Below, piece by piece: positions 42,041 through 53,917 of a DNA stretch of 64,000 nt. Numbering within the stretch: the first letter of the stretch is position 1; the number at the start of each line of letters is the position of its first letter. The position numbers and the translations under genes were made by a program. The DNA is from Nemania diffusa (Eukaryota > Ascomycota > Sordariomycetes > Xylariales > Xylariaceae), in contig JBBPUQ010000001.1 in the NCBI GenBank assembly GCA_038501195.1, positions 5,084,001 to 5,148,000 on the forward strand, written 5' to 3'. The notes below the pieces were generated by a model. That model worked only from the letters and a program-made list of their open reading frames with translations, was not told the origin of the DNA and made no database searches.

Positions 42041-42861
42041 GGTGTTGTTCCCTGGAGGACAGCGTAGTATTCAAGACTACCAAGATCCGTGCAGAATGCC
42101 CAGGCGAAGACAATACACTAACTAGGTCATGGGTTTGTTGCACCTTTAGCGTCAAGTGTGTTAGAACCTGTTTGAAGGACAATGTATCTGGTGTAAATAA
42201 TTCGACTACAAGCAGGATTTTCATTTTGAAGACTTTCTCTTATGCTACAACATCTTACATCTTTTATAAGTGAGCTTCCGCCAACTACGTCTGTCTGCAT
42301 CGGCGTCTTTAGTGAGTCAGAACTTACAAGTACATAGCAGACGACCTGTTTATAAGAGTCACCTCTAGATAGGCTCTAGGCTCTACATAGTAAAGCGACA
42401 CCATCATTTCGGACCCGATCATACTGCAAGCCACCAGACCGCCACGATCATCTATTAAAGACCAAAGTTATTTTCGGTATCCTTTTCGTCTAGGAATTAG
42501 AAAGAAGCGATTCCTAGCCTTGCCATAGCGGACAATAGCAGACAGCAGACGCCCGTGGCGCGACGGCAGCGTGCCCATTGGAAGCGTCTATCCAGATAGC
42601 CGCGTGTGACGCTGACCAAAGCAATCCCTGCGCGTGGCTGGCGGGCATCATAACAGAGCACAGAGGGGATGGTTGGGGGCTTAACAGCTGAGCCGATACC
42701 ATCTTCCTGCATCTTCAAATCCATCGTATAAATACGTCGCGAGCCGAGCCTTCCTCTACCCTACTTCTATTCTACTCTGTCTATGTTTTTTTCGACTGTG
42801 ATCTTGTTTTCCGACTTAGACATACCGAGCTGGCATCGTTGTAGTCTTTTATGTCTTCGAA
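42041..42861. promoter_or_regulatory. Divergent intergenic region GNAT/CorA-like gene
   Basis: An 821-bp spacer between head-to-head genes. The segment 42770-42861 before the CorA-like start is pyrimidine-rich, as expected for a fungal promoter or leader. No supported gene. Confidence 0.5.
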
Positions 42862-44996
42862 ATGAGCTATCCTGACCCACCGCCGCCGGCCGTTGGTAGC
42901 CTGAATGCCAAGTTCGAGGACTTCGACCGTCCCGAGGTCTTTTCAAAAGCCGTGCCTCATGCGGAAAGCCTTGCTAGTCAGAACTTCGTGGTGGAATTCG
43001 GACCTGAGCATGCGCGTATTGCTTTTAACCTCGATGCCTCTAACATCAAGACTCTTCTAGAAAGTGAAAGAGACGTACAAAACTATCCAATCCGGTGGAT
43101 GTACGTCGTCACTTCCAATTATCGACACATCGTGTCCTACACATACACTCACTAATTTCTTTTACAGAAATATATGGGATCCAACAACACAGAAGAAGGC
43201 CCTGGCGGCTATTGGAGACCATTATGAATTCTCTGAGAGATTGATCCGCCTCATGTGTCTGCCGGCGAAACCACAGTCACTGCATCACCTACGCCGGTTT
43301 AGGGAAAGACATGGTCTTGCTAAGTTTGGTCGTCGACATGGAGACATTGAGGCTGGGCGTCCTAGCAACGGCGCGAATAATGAATATCCATTAGAGTCAC
43401 AGTCAACCGTCCACTTGCCGAAAGATGAAATCCATCTGGCTGAGGTAGACGACGATAGCATGGAATTATATTTACAGGTCAAAAACACGGTGAATTACTT
43501 TTCAACAGATCAGACACAGAAAGGCACGTGCATCTCTCACAAACTATAGGTTAAATGCTAACACAAGCAAAAGCTTTCTGTATTGGAGCTCATTGGCTAC
43601 ATAAACGACCGGTGGGAGACCATGAACATGAGCACAAAAGTATGATGCCACCTAAACATTGGCAATGGCTGACGCTCTGCAATGACCGTACGTCGCACAT
43701 ATAACCAAGGGCCTATTCAGCTCGATAGTAACTTTATGACTAGATACTGTGTTATCAATACACGAAAGACCGTCGTTCGAGCCCGTACCGGATAAAGAAG
43801 ACTATCAAAAGTGGGAGGCTATGGAGCTAATAAACATGAGGGCTAACACACTTGACGTTCTCCGGCAGCTCTCTCGGGAGGGCTTTGACTTGTACAAGAA
43901 GAAGCCTCTTTCGCTCAACTCAGTTCGGCGACCGCTCAATAAATGGCACGGGCATGCTCGTGATAGTATGACCCTCGATCGGCATGATACGGGGATGTCT
44001 TTTGCCAACGGGGCTGAGCCGATCAGCTTGGCGGACGAGGGCACCAGCAACCTCTTCTATTACTTGTTCGAAGACTATGTGGCGGCTGGACCTTTAAGGA
44101 CGGCCGGCGAGAAACTAGAGCATATAGTAAGTCGCGTGACCGGTGGTATACCGTAGACGAGGAGCTGACAATAAGCAAGACTACCCGGGTTCTCGAAAGT
44201 GCAGTAAGTTCTTGGATCTCATCGCCCTTTTTCGCAGGCTTTAGCGCGAGGAAGCTGACTATTGTAGCGTCCTCAAATCCGAAATAAGACCAGAGACATC
44301 ATTCCCACACTGCACTATCTCAGCAGGGATCTCCGGGAACTCAAGCACTTGTTTGAAAACTACAAGAACCTCATCAGCAAGATTACGGCCCTAGGCAAAG
44401 CGGATGCGCAGGCGCCCAACGGCCATGTCGAGGATGTCCGTAGGGTCATGCTAACGGACACGGCCCTAAGCCGCTTCGACAGGCTAGGTGATCGACTACA
44501 GTACTTGATGCTGAACTCGATCGAGGGGTACCTGGGGGAGATCAGCGCGGTATCCAGCACGGTAAGACTAGGACTAACCCACTATACCTCTTCTAAGCGA
44601 TCGATCACTTGGCTGACAACAACTCCGCGCATGCAGTACTTCAACTTAACACAACAGAAAGACTCGGAAGCCACGGCGAGGCTCACGCGAAGCGCTACGC
44701 TCTTGGCCAAGCTGTCCGTCTTCTTCCTGCCCATCAGCTTCCTCACAAGCTACTTCTCGATACAGATAGAGGATCTGTATATGTACTGGCACGGCACCGA
44801 CTACTGGTACTCGTTCGCCGTCATCGCGAGCGTGTCCTTCGTCTCGCTGTTCTTCTTCAGTCGGTTGCTCATGTTCTTCAGCGACACGTTAGATGCGTGG
44901 GCCTCTCATATTATGGTGTGGTTCCGCAAGGTTTGGCGGGCGATGGGGTTCAAGGTACACGATGAGGATGATGAGGACGATCCTCACAGATATTAA
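42862..44996 (+). CDS. CorA-like (Mg2+ transporter superfamily) membrane protein, 614 aa, six exons
   Basis: Best model: exons 42862-43100, 43168-43523, 43574-43687, 43744-44126, 44180-44203 and 44268-44996 (1845 nt). Intron 2 appears to be GC-AG (AAAG then GCACGT, branch GCTAAC). Exon 5 is 24 nt and encodes TTRVLESA. The N-terminal soluble part includes NIWDPTTQKKALAAIGDHYE, CIGAHWLHKRP and TVLSIHERP. The long CorA stalk helices follow (LFYYLFEDYVAA, RDIIPTLHYLSRDLRELKHL), then two C-terminal membrane segments (about 516-535, FFLPISFLTSYF; about 553-576, YSFAVIASVSFVSLFFFSRL) and an acidic end. This is the CorA/ZntB fold and topology. The GMN signature expected after the first membrane helix is replaced by SIQ, so ion selectivity, or transport at all, is open. 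Fungal genomes carry many such divergent paralogues. Confidence 0.82.
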
Positions 44997-46804
44997 TCTT
45001 TTTCTTTGCTTTTTGTCAATCCCTCTCTTCTCCTTGGGGTTACGGATACTACGTTATATAGCGACGCGCACCGGTTATTGGTTAAAAGGAATGTTTAAGG
45101 TATAGCATGGCGAGGGCACGGTCCGATCACTCTGGTCGTACAAGAAGATAGAGTATGTACAATCTCAAACACTCATTGAGTCATTATACTGCGTATAGAT
45201 AGATACCAGTCGGTTATTAGATACTGACCATGACAAAAACGCTTTATCTATGCGTACCACTCTATCAGCATACGTCCAGGAGCGAAGGTCAGACAAAGCG
45301 AGACATGTTTAATGGAGTTAGGAAAGTTGTTAAGACATCGCCTTCTATTGCTATCTATAAAAGAAACAAGCAAAAAGGCAAACAGCATCAAATTTATTCT
45401 TGAATATAGTTTGGCGTGGTCTAAATCAAATTGGCGGCACCTTGATAGTTTTACGGGAAGTAAAGAATGCGAGACCTGCATTCAAAACAGATGCATGCAA
45501 CTTAGACTGTCCATCTGTTTGATCAACGGTAATACACATGTAACGGCGCGGCAGTTGTCATGGTTGCATTTTAATAATTCCGGTCTCGGGTGTTGAGATG
45601 GCAGATTAATAGGCATATCTTGAGTATTTTGAGGTAGAAATAACCATAAATTGTCGCTATTCGTGGTCCGGATATAGTAAGTGGTCGTGCGACTTCGTGA
45701 TACACCAGGTGGCGACTCGTATCCATCCGGACCTAAATGATTAGCATGAAACTTAAAAAAGCCGATTCTGGAAAAGAGGCACGGGACCAGTAAGGAATAG
45801 ATAACTCATGATCACTTCTTTGCTACAGCACATATGCGTACAACATTCCCTATCTAGATAAATGATTGGATATTTAAGATGGAGGTAGTTAATTGCCGCA
45901 CCCCTTTCTTTTTTTACACGAACTACCTACATAACGGTTGAATCAACTAACCTAAGACCCCTAAAAGTCTTAAGTGTTTACCAGCGACGCGGGTCTGCAG
46001 GGAGCCGGGGTGCACCCTGCTGCCATGTACAGAATAGGCAGCGAGGATGTAAGTATACATATAGGCGTATATATGTACCAGGCTTCCACTGATTCATGTC
46101 TGCAGCTACCCCTGGAATCGACGACAGGCGGCCAGGCATTCGCTCGCTAAGTAGGTAGGTACAGGCATCCAACATTTGGCTAGGTAGGTACGATATGGAA
46201 ACCCGACGCTGTGACTGGTCCGCCTTTTCTCTTGTTGTAAAGTTGTCCTGTTGTGTGCCGCGTGCCGCTTGCCGTCGGCAGCCGACCACTGTTGATCATC
46301 ACCATTTTTACAGCGAATTCTGGATTATAATTATATCTTGATGACGTTGTTGACCTCGCATCCGACAGAGACCTCCTCATCATATGTACTACCTAGACTA
46401 ACGCGCAATAAATAAATAGCCAGCCCGCTTCGGCACTTCCCGTTGTCTCTCTCTGGTACCTACACTACATACCATACCTATCTAGATTTCTATACCAATT
46501 CGAGCAATCTTATAACATACCCACAATCTTGGCATTGGCTAGAACAGCAAAAGCGATTCAGGACCACGCCGTTGAGTTCCTAACTTAAGAGTAGGTACCG
46601 AAGTCACACATACCCTTCTACATACCACTAACACTCGCATTTCCGCAAGATAGCACTTTCTTTCTACTGCGAACAAGTGCATTGGGGAATACTACGACGA
46701 CGCCAAAGTCCAGCAAAACTAAAGACCAACAATAGTTGGAAGAAGAAAGAAGGGAGGCGACGAAAAGGAAAAAGCAAACGAGCAAACGGCCATCCTACAA
46801 CACG
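44997..46804. other. Intergenic region between CorA-like gene and ethanolamine kinase
   Basis: A 1.8-kb spacer, AT-rich to about 45960. TAGGTAGGTA tracts lie at 46150-46190. An open stretch at 45312-45596 shows no domain. The region 46400-46804 is probably the kinase promoter and leader; its frame stays open from 46736 but has no ATG before 46805. Confidence 0.5.
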
Positions 46805-48201
46805 ATGCCTTCAAATATCCCGAACGGGGCTACCAATGGCCACCCCAACGGTCAAATCCACTACATTCCCCTATCCTACGACTCCGCAAACGACGACTCC
46901 TCTGCTCGACGACTGATCCTCGCCCTGCGGCCAGAATGGTCAAGCCCGGATTCAAACATCGAATTCATACGCTTCACCGACGGCATTACAAATACGTTAC
47001 TCAAGGCTATCAATCGGAAGCCGGGGCTGCCCAAGGAACAGATCGATAGCGAGGCTATCCTGCTACGAGCCTACGGCCATGGCACCGACGTCATCATAGA
47101 CCGCCTCCGGGAAACACAAAACCATGAACTGCTCATGAAGAATGGTCTAGCCCCGACGTTACTAGCCCGGTTCAACAACGGCATGATGTATCGTTTCATC
47201 CAGGGCCAGGCCTGCCACCCCGCCGACCTGCGCAAACCATCCATATACCTCGCCGTGGCGCGGCGCATAGCACAGTGGCATGCTACGGTGCCTTGCCTAC
47301 CCGAGACGAGCACGGAGAACAACGGAGTTAAGAACGGTTCTCACGATTCGTCTCTCGAGTCTGTTGCACCAGGTAAACCGGTGCCAAACGCATGGACGGT
47401 TATGCAAAAATGGATAAGGGCATTGCCCACCAAGACAGAAGCCCAGCGCGCCCGGCAGTCCGAACTTCAAAAGGAGCTCTCATGGCTTGTTGAGAAGCTG
47501 AGCCAGCGCCCTGGGCTGGGAAAGAATGGTGTAAGTTATCTTCCCCCTGAAACCCGTACGAAGGGATGAACCAATGGAAAGAGCTAGAGATCCCTCTTTA
47601 ATTACGACCCAATCACTAACCGTGATGCTGCGAGTAGCTCGTTTTCGCGCACTGTGACTTGTTGAGTGGGAACGTGATTATAGAACCAAAAGGACCTGGC
47701 ACAAACGGGGCTGGTGATGGGCATGAGGGTTGCCAGGGTCTCGAGCAACAACCACCCTCGGTGAACTTCATCGACTACGAGTATGCGACGCCGTCGCCCG
47801 CGGCCTTCGACCTCGCGAACCATTTTGCTGAGTGGGGTGGCTTTGAGTGCGACTACAGCGTGCTGCCGACGCGAGCGCAGCGGGCCGAGTTCATCCGTGC
47901 ATATATACATACATACTTCAGCCTGGTAGAGAAGCCCGAAGGCAATGAGGACGTCGATGAAGAATATGAGGCCCAGAAACTAATGGCCGAAGTGGACATG
48001 TTCAGGGGCGCGCCGGGCTTCTACTGGGGTATATGGGCTCTGATCCAGGCCACCATTTCCCAGATCGACTTCGACTACGCGCAGTATGCCGAGGTGCGAC
48101 TCGGCGAGTACTGGGCCTGGCGAGACGCCATAGATGGGCCGTGTAAGGCGGCCGGGAAGGAGATGCCGTTGCGGGAGAAGAGATGGGCACAGATAGAGTG
48201 A
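46805..48201 (+). CDS. EKI1: Ethanolamine/choline kinase, 429 aa
   Basis: Exons 46805-47530 and 47638-48201 (1290 nt); the intron has donor GTAAGT and a CACTAAC branch. ATG 46805 opens MPSNIPNGATNGHPNGQ; the frame is open upstream without another ATG. The kinase fold shows FTDGITNTLLKA (nucleotide loop), LLRAYGHGTDVIIDR, MMYRFIQGQA, the catalytic Brenner motif HCDLLSGNVI (about 246-255) and FIDYEYATPSPAAFDLANHF (the DYE metal-binding site, about 286). GFYWGIWALIQATISQIDFD is typical of the ethanolamine kinase branch. The enzyme makes phosphoethanolamine, the first step of the CDP-ethanolamine (Kennedy) route to phosphatidylethanolamine. Choline kinase activity is possible; the ethanolamine assignment rests on remembered motif differences. 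A variable linker (about 178-200) and a Gly-rich insertion after the Brenner motif are unusual details. Confidence 0.88.
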
Positions 48202-51200
48202 AGGGAGAACAGGAATAGAAGGGGTTATTTTAACATAATTAATACGGAACTTAGATGATAGAGAAGTAAATACTCTTTATTATTAGGTAAACCGCGGCGG
48301 GGCAATACTTAATAGCGGAGGAAGTCAACCTTACCTCGAGCAAGCGGGTGACTTGGAAACTTTCTTCTTTTCTATTCGAGCTACCTCCATAGACTAAGGG
48401 AGCAAGAATTAGAGGATACAAGGGCTATAGGGGAAAATAGACATAGTGAAAACTTGTGCTATATGCTTTTAGTTTTAGAATTCGTGATGACTCAGGTGCC
48501 GGTTTACACGCTTCATCCATGTTAGATTGTCGATGGCGTACCTACGTTTTAAAAGAGTGAGCGATATGTGATATGTTCTATCTAGTGCAGCGTGATGGGC
48601 ATAGCTTTGGGGGTATAGCTAATTTATTGAATTCTTTGATTTACAAGTAGGTAAGCTGTTTTACGTATCTTATGCTATTTCTGAAGGAGCCTCATTAGGG
48701 GCTAAAATAGAGAGAACCAATGGGCCAATCTAGACATGGCCAACCAACGACCATCTGACCGAGTCGGTAGCCCGTGCTGTTCTATAAACGTAGGAGTTCC
48801 TATTATGTATATTGCGTCTTACTCGCGAGCCGGCAGTTCACTGGGTTTGCTTGCTGGGTATTTAAAACTAGAGGCTTAGCTCTGTAATAGAGGTGTAGTC
48901 AAAGATTGTAACGATGCTGTGTCATGTTTCTACGGACATGGACACCCGTGTTTCGGGAACACGTTTCGTATGTTATTATCGTAGGGCTGAGAGAGAACTG
49001 CGTGTCTCATATACCTCTTTCCCTCGTGATTTTCTCGACGTCGGTTGGTTGTGTAGTTCTCGAGACTTGAGATTGACTACTTAGCTAGGCACTCTTTTCT
49101 GGATAGAGGCATACCTCTCTTCTACCCCTTCCCTCCTTTGGGATTTTCAACCGCTGGAGCTCTCGGTAAGCAAATAAGTCTGGTTTGCTCGGCAGACAAT
49201 GCGATAGCTCGAATACTGTACCAAATCATAGACGACGACCCGGGGTCGACGATTGGTCGTCTTGCGAGGCATGCGTAGAGATATACGGTGAGCCTCTTCA
49301 GTTTGCTGAGATGGCATAACTCCCATCCCGCATCAACAACTCCGATTTGCTCGTATCTCTAACCCGCTAGTATTCGTGTTACTCTGCCTCTTCATGCTGG
49401 GCGTGTCACGCACCGGCTAGGGGCAGGTGAATCACACTGTTGTTGCACAAAGGGCTGACCGTCAAGGTATGTGGGTGTTACAGCTTGGTATGGGCGGCGG
49501 TCATGTGCTCGGTCGTTTTCTGAGCAGCATTCGTCGTAACGGCTACGCGATACTGTGCTTGTTTCTGTCACTGTTAGTGTCAAGGTCAACCTCTTAGCTG
49601 GTATGACTACTGGGGCATGTGTTAATGTGATTATGAGAATTGAGCAAATGGACTGGAGAAAAGCTGAATTTCATTTCTAATATTTGTTCTACTTAGTTGA
49701 GTTCTAGCCTAAGTGTGTTCTGCCTTGGACATGTGTGTATAGATATGAGTATAGCTTTTGTTTATGCTTAGGTGCAGAGTGATCGGTAACTCTTGATCGA
49801 GTATAATAGTCAAGGCTTCCGTGCCGTTCACTCATGTCCTGCTTGAGGCAACCTGTATTGAGGTGAGGTTTAAAGATTATATATTGCATTTTTAATTGAT
49901 CATGTAGGCCTCATGCATAACAGAATTAGGGCTGCGCCTACACCTGCAGCTGTTATGAGACTGTGGCGGGCATACTGTATATGCCATTCGTTCTATTGTA
50001 GCAGTAACGGCGTGGTCTTCCCGTTACAGAAACGAAATGAACAGTCTATCCGATCCCGCTTTCTTCACCTACCATGGTATTCTCTTAGCGTAGCAGTGAA
50101 CACAATAAGATAGGTAGATCAATATATCAGAGACGTGACAGAGGGGTCCATTAAAGCATCGCTTAGCAGTCTACGCTTTCTCCCGTGCCAGTCCTTGGCA
50201 ACCCCGATTGGGCCGGCACTTTTGGAGATCTCGGAGAAACAAATTTCGAGGCTGGAGAACGAGCAAGGTCCGTTATCGTAGCAGGCTTTCGAGGATTACA
50301 TATTCGGCGAGCGCTCGCATGAGGCCGAGCCTTGTTGACAGTGGCTCAGATGCATACGTCAGCCGAGATACCTATCTACGTTACCTGCCTACCTGGACGG
50401 GTATGGCATCTTTTGTGATCCCGAGTACTGACAAGGGGACTCCCCCTAGCACCTCAACGGGTTGCTACGATACCTATTTGGTGTTTATCACGGTGGGAGG
50501 GGAGTTGACGTGCGTGCAACGTACTTACTGTATGTAGATCTCGAGTGCCGATACATAGCGTTTTTTGTTGGGGGCGGCCAGCTGAAGGCAAGGCAAAGAA
50601 GAGACGGTTACTAACCGGAAGAGCGTCTGGGCCACACAGCCCCGGTAGGGAAGCTGAAGGGATCGGCAAGTCACAGACTCGTCTAACTCATACTAGGTAC
50701 CGACTTTCTTACTCGAATAAGCGGTCACTTTATCTAGTGCGGCCCAATAAGCGGGTAGGGTAGCTCGACCCGTGAGCAAAAGGGAAAGAAAAGGGCAGAT
50801 GATAAGGAAATGTTATTTCCGAAAACAGACTGGGGGTGGGAGGGCATGCTCTTAGATAGGACTGGTCCGAGCCTGTCCGTCCGTGCCTGGTTGTACTCTG
50901 TAGTGCGTGAGAGCGCTGAGGACTAGCCACTCTGGGTACGACCGTCTGGGAAACGAAGAAGAGCATTCTGTACGCGCAGGGCCAGGCACTCAACTCCGTA
51001 AATCGGTTCGCACCTAGCAGCTGTCCCCTGTCCCTTGGCGACGCGCGATCCCAGATGTGACGAGCTGATTCCGGAGCGTTGATTCGAGGGAAGCGTAGCG
51101 AAGGGCATGAGCCGTATGCGTCAGGGCATACTTCAAGCACGTCAACTCGTTGCCGCCGAAGAGTGAGAGAGAATCCAAGCGCGGTTATCTCCATCCATCT

Positions 51201-52263
51201 CGGAGCGATCCTGACACTTGACCGCCTTTATGATGGGACGGACTCTGCCCGCAACACTCCCTCGCGCTCGAACCCTAGCTCCGCTGTCATCACCTCTGCT
51301 TAAGCGTGTCCCTGACTGCCTCGCTTTGCGTGCTCTGCATATTTCTCCATGCACGCTTGCTGCTTTAAGACGGTGATATATATGTATACCTACCTATCTA
51401 TATACTAAGTATGCATTCCGTAGGTATGTGCGATTGTGACAAGCTATGCTATACAGTGCCGTCCGTACCTGGTCTAGTGATATATCCATACTTAATACGT
51501 ACATACGCTAGGTACTACAGCAGGGCACTGCTACGTGTAATAAGAATTCAGCTGTCCAAGGTGTGGAGTCGGATTCCAGAAGCTCAAGAATGCGTGGCTG
51601 AAAACGATATGTGTAGAGGACCAATGTGCGGAGCTGAAGCGGCTGAAAAAAACAACCAGCTGTATGCTGTACTTGCAGAAGAAAAAGGTGAAGCTCTAGA
51701 CTACCTAGCTCTTCATGATTCACGATGGACGCCCGCGCCTAGCTGCCTCATACGATGAGGGGGAATGAGACTATAGCTACCGATAAGGAGGGAGGGGAAA
51801 ACAAGGGGGGAAAAAGAGACATACTTATCTATCTGTATACCACCAGGTAGGCCAGAGAGAAAAAAAAAAGAAAAATTTCGCCTTGCTTTGCCTTACCCTG
51901 CACAGAACTTACTTGATAACTCCAATGACCCCATCAATGACCCCATGAGGAGAAGAGTCGCTATAATCCCTGTCCAGGATTCTCGGCGGCCCCAGTGAAG
52001 AAGAGAATGGGCTCATCTCGCCAGGGCGGGCCGGTAAGCTTCCCTCGGCACTTTCAGGTTTGTCAATGCCGTTGAGAAAGCTGCGAGGCTCCTAACCAGG
52101 AAGGGATCAGCGCCTCGAAGGGTTCGGCGTGTATACCGGCTCAGTGCAACGCACCAACTCGCCCCCCCTTCCCCAATCCGACCAGCGATCAACGCGCACA
52201 GCTGAGCTGATGGATGATGGGATGGGGTGGATGGGGTGGGTGGGTAGGTATTTCTACTGTAGA

Positions 52264-52283
52264 GGGGAGGGAGGGAGGGAGGG
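52264..52283 (+). repeat. G-run tract (GGGA repeats) with G-quadruplex potential
   Basis: Five consecutive runs of three or four G separated by single A (52264-52283), with further G runs from 52219 to 52247 (ATGGGGTGGGTGGG). This meets the usual pattern for an intramolecular G-quadruplex on the plus strand. It is followed by GGAT repeats. Confidence 0.8.
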
Positions 52284-53881
52284 ATGGATGGATGGGAAAA
52301 AGAGAAGGTGTCTTTGTGCGAGCTGTCCGTCTGATATGTGCCGCACTGTCGTCTTGTCTGGGACGGCATGATCCAGCAAACCACTCCAGCCGCTTGTCTA
52401 CGTGTCCATTTCCCCGTTCATGAAACCATGAAACCATGAAACCACGGCTTGAGATCTCTGGAGCTCTGGAGATGCACTAGAAAAACATATGATCACACTC
52501 GGAGTGCGGCGGCGACGGCGGCGGGGAGGTTTGTTCGCCAATACAAGTACAGGAGTATCCAGTAGCACCCGGTTTTATTATTGGCGGCTGGTTGTGTCCA
52601 ACGACCGACGAAACCGGTCTCTTCGCGAGGGTATCAACGACATGACTTAGTCTGATAGAATCTGGTTAGATGAAATGGAGATGGCGATGGAGATGGAGAT
52701 GAGTCTCGAATCTCTCATTCTTTCATTCATCTTTGTTGGGTATGCATACTTAGACTAGTATCTACTATTCTGTAAGTATCAAGACAGCGATAAGAATGAT
52801 CGACAGCTTCTGGGGCGCCCATTCTACTCTGTACATACAGAGTACCTAGCTCTGGCCTGGCCTGGCCTGTCATTGCTGCATATGACAACAGGGAGACGAG
52901 AGACTGGAGCGTGAGGCAATTATTAGCTGATAAGTGACTACCGCACGTCTGACTACCTACCTGATATGTCTCCCTAGATGTGTAGCGTATCTATCTAGTG
53001 TAAGTATTGTAGTTTAGTGTAATAGTGTATGTAATACCAGACATACCTAGGTCCTAGTGTACTGTATAGAATCTAGATAGATGTAGGTCCCTCGGGTAGC
53101 ATGGTTAATACAGGGGCTACTCACTTTATACATTCCAGGCTAGCCATTTCACCGTGTCCTACTTACATATCTAGTTCCAGTGGCGTATAAGGTAATCTGT
53201 AGAGATAGGTAGCCGTATGCGTACATATTCTGAATATGTATATGTCTCTGGTCTGGTTCTGGTGTAAGTATGTACAGTAGAATAGAATACCTATGCGTAC
53301 ATACATACATACATGCTTAGGCTCACTCGGCCTTCAGCTTGGTCGACCAACCGGTGTTGGAGAAGACTCTCACATGCATTCTACTGGGTAAGTGCTTACG
53401 TTTAGCACCGTTGCAGATTAAATAATATATCTAGATAGGTTAGCCCGGCCCATACCGTTGCTGGTGCGGTATCATCCGGTCGTCGAGCTACCTAGCTAGC
53501 TCCCTGGATGCCGAGCTGATGCGCAGCCTGGCGACGGCACAGTACTTTATTATATGTAAGAATGTACATACCTACATATGGACGGGCGGGTTCTCCATTG
53601 AGCCTTATCGGTCCAATGTGGAGGTACCTGGTAACGACCTGCGCATATTCCGTACAGAATATAATATGCTGGATGAGGATGAAGCATCAGAACTCGAAGA
53701 GAGCACAAGGTGCCCACTTGTACACCACTGTCACCGTAGCACTCACTCTGTGCGATCGGTGGAGGGGGCACACCAATCACCATGTCCATGATCAGCCGAG
53801 CACTTCTCAGCCCATCTAGCGATGTGTGTGCGTGCGTGCGTATGTGTATAGTGTATGTAGTGTGCGTGGTGTATGTAGGTA

Positions 53882-53917
53882 GTGTGCGTGGTGTGCGTGG
53901 TGTGCGTGGTGTGCGTA
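53882..53917. repeat. 9-bp tandem repeat, four copies
   Basis: GTGTGCGTG occurs four times (last unit ends in A) inside a longer GT-rich block from 53821 to 53940. It is probably a microsatellite expansion. Confidence 0.9.

Noticed and set aside
50730..51194. 154-codon ATG-started ORF on the minus strand in the gene-free region
   Set aside because: No recognisable domain, no membrane or signal feature and Arg/Ser/Pro composition as expected of random frames. It is overlapped by other open frames of similar quality.
51240..51300. Possible minus-strand tRNA T-loop (GGGTTCGAGC)
   Set aside because: No five-base T-stem or acceptor stem at the proper distances.
51411..51758. 115-codon plus-strand ORF with a charged, coiled-coil-like end (CGAEAAEKNNQLYAVLAEEK)
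   Set aside because: Several frames over the same purine-rich segment read as Lys/Glu-rich, which suggests composition rather than coding; no domain or splice continuation was found.
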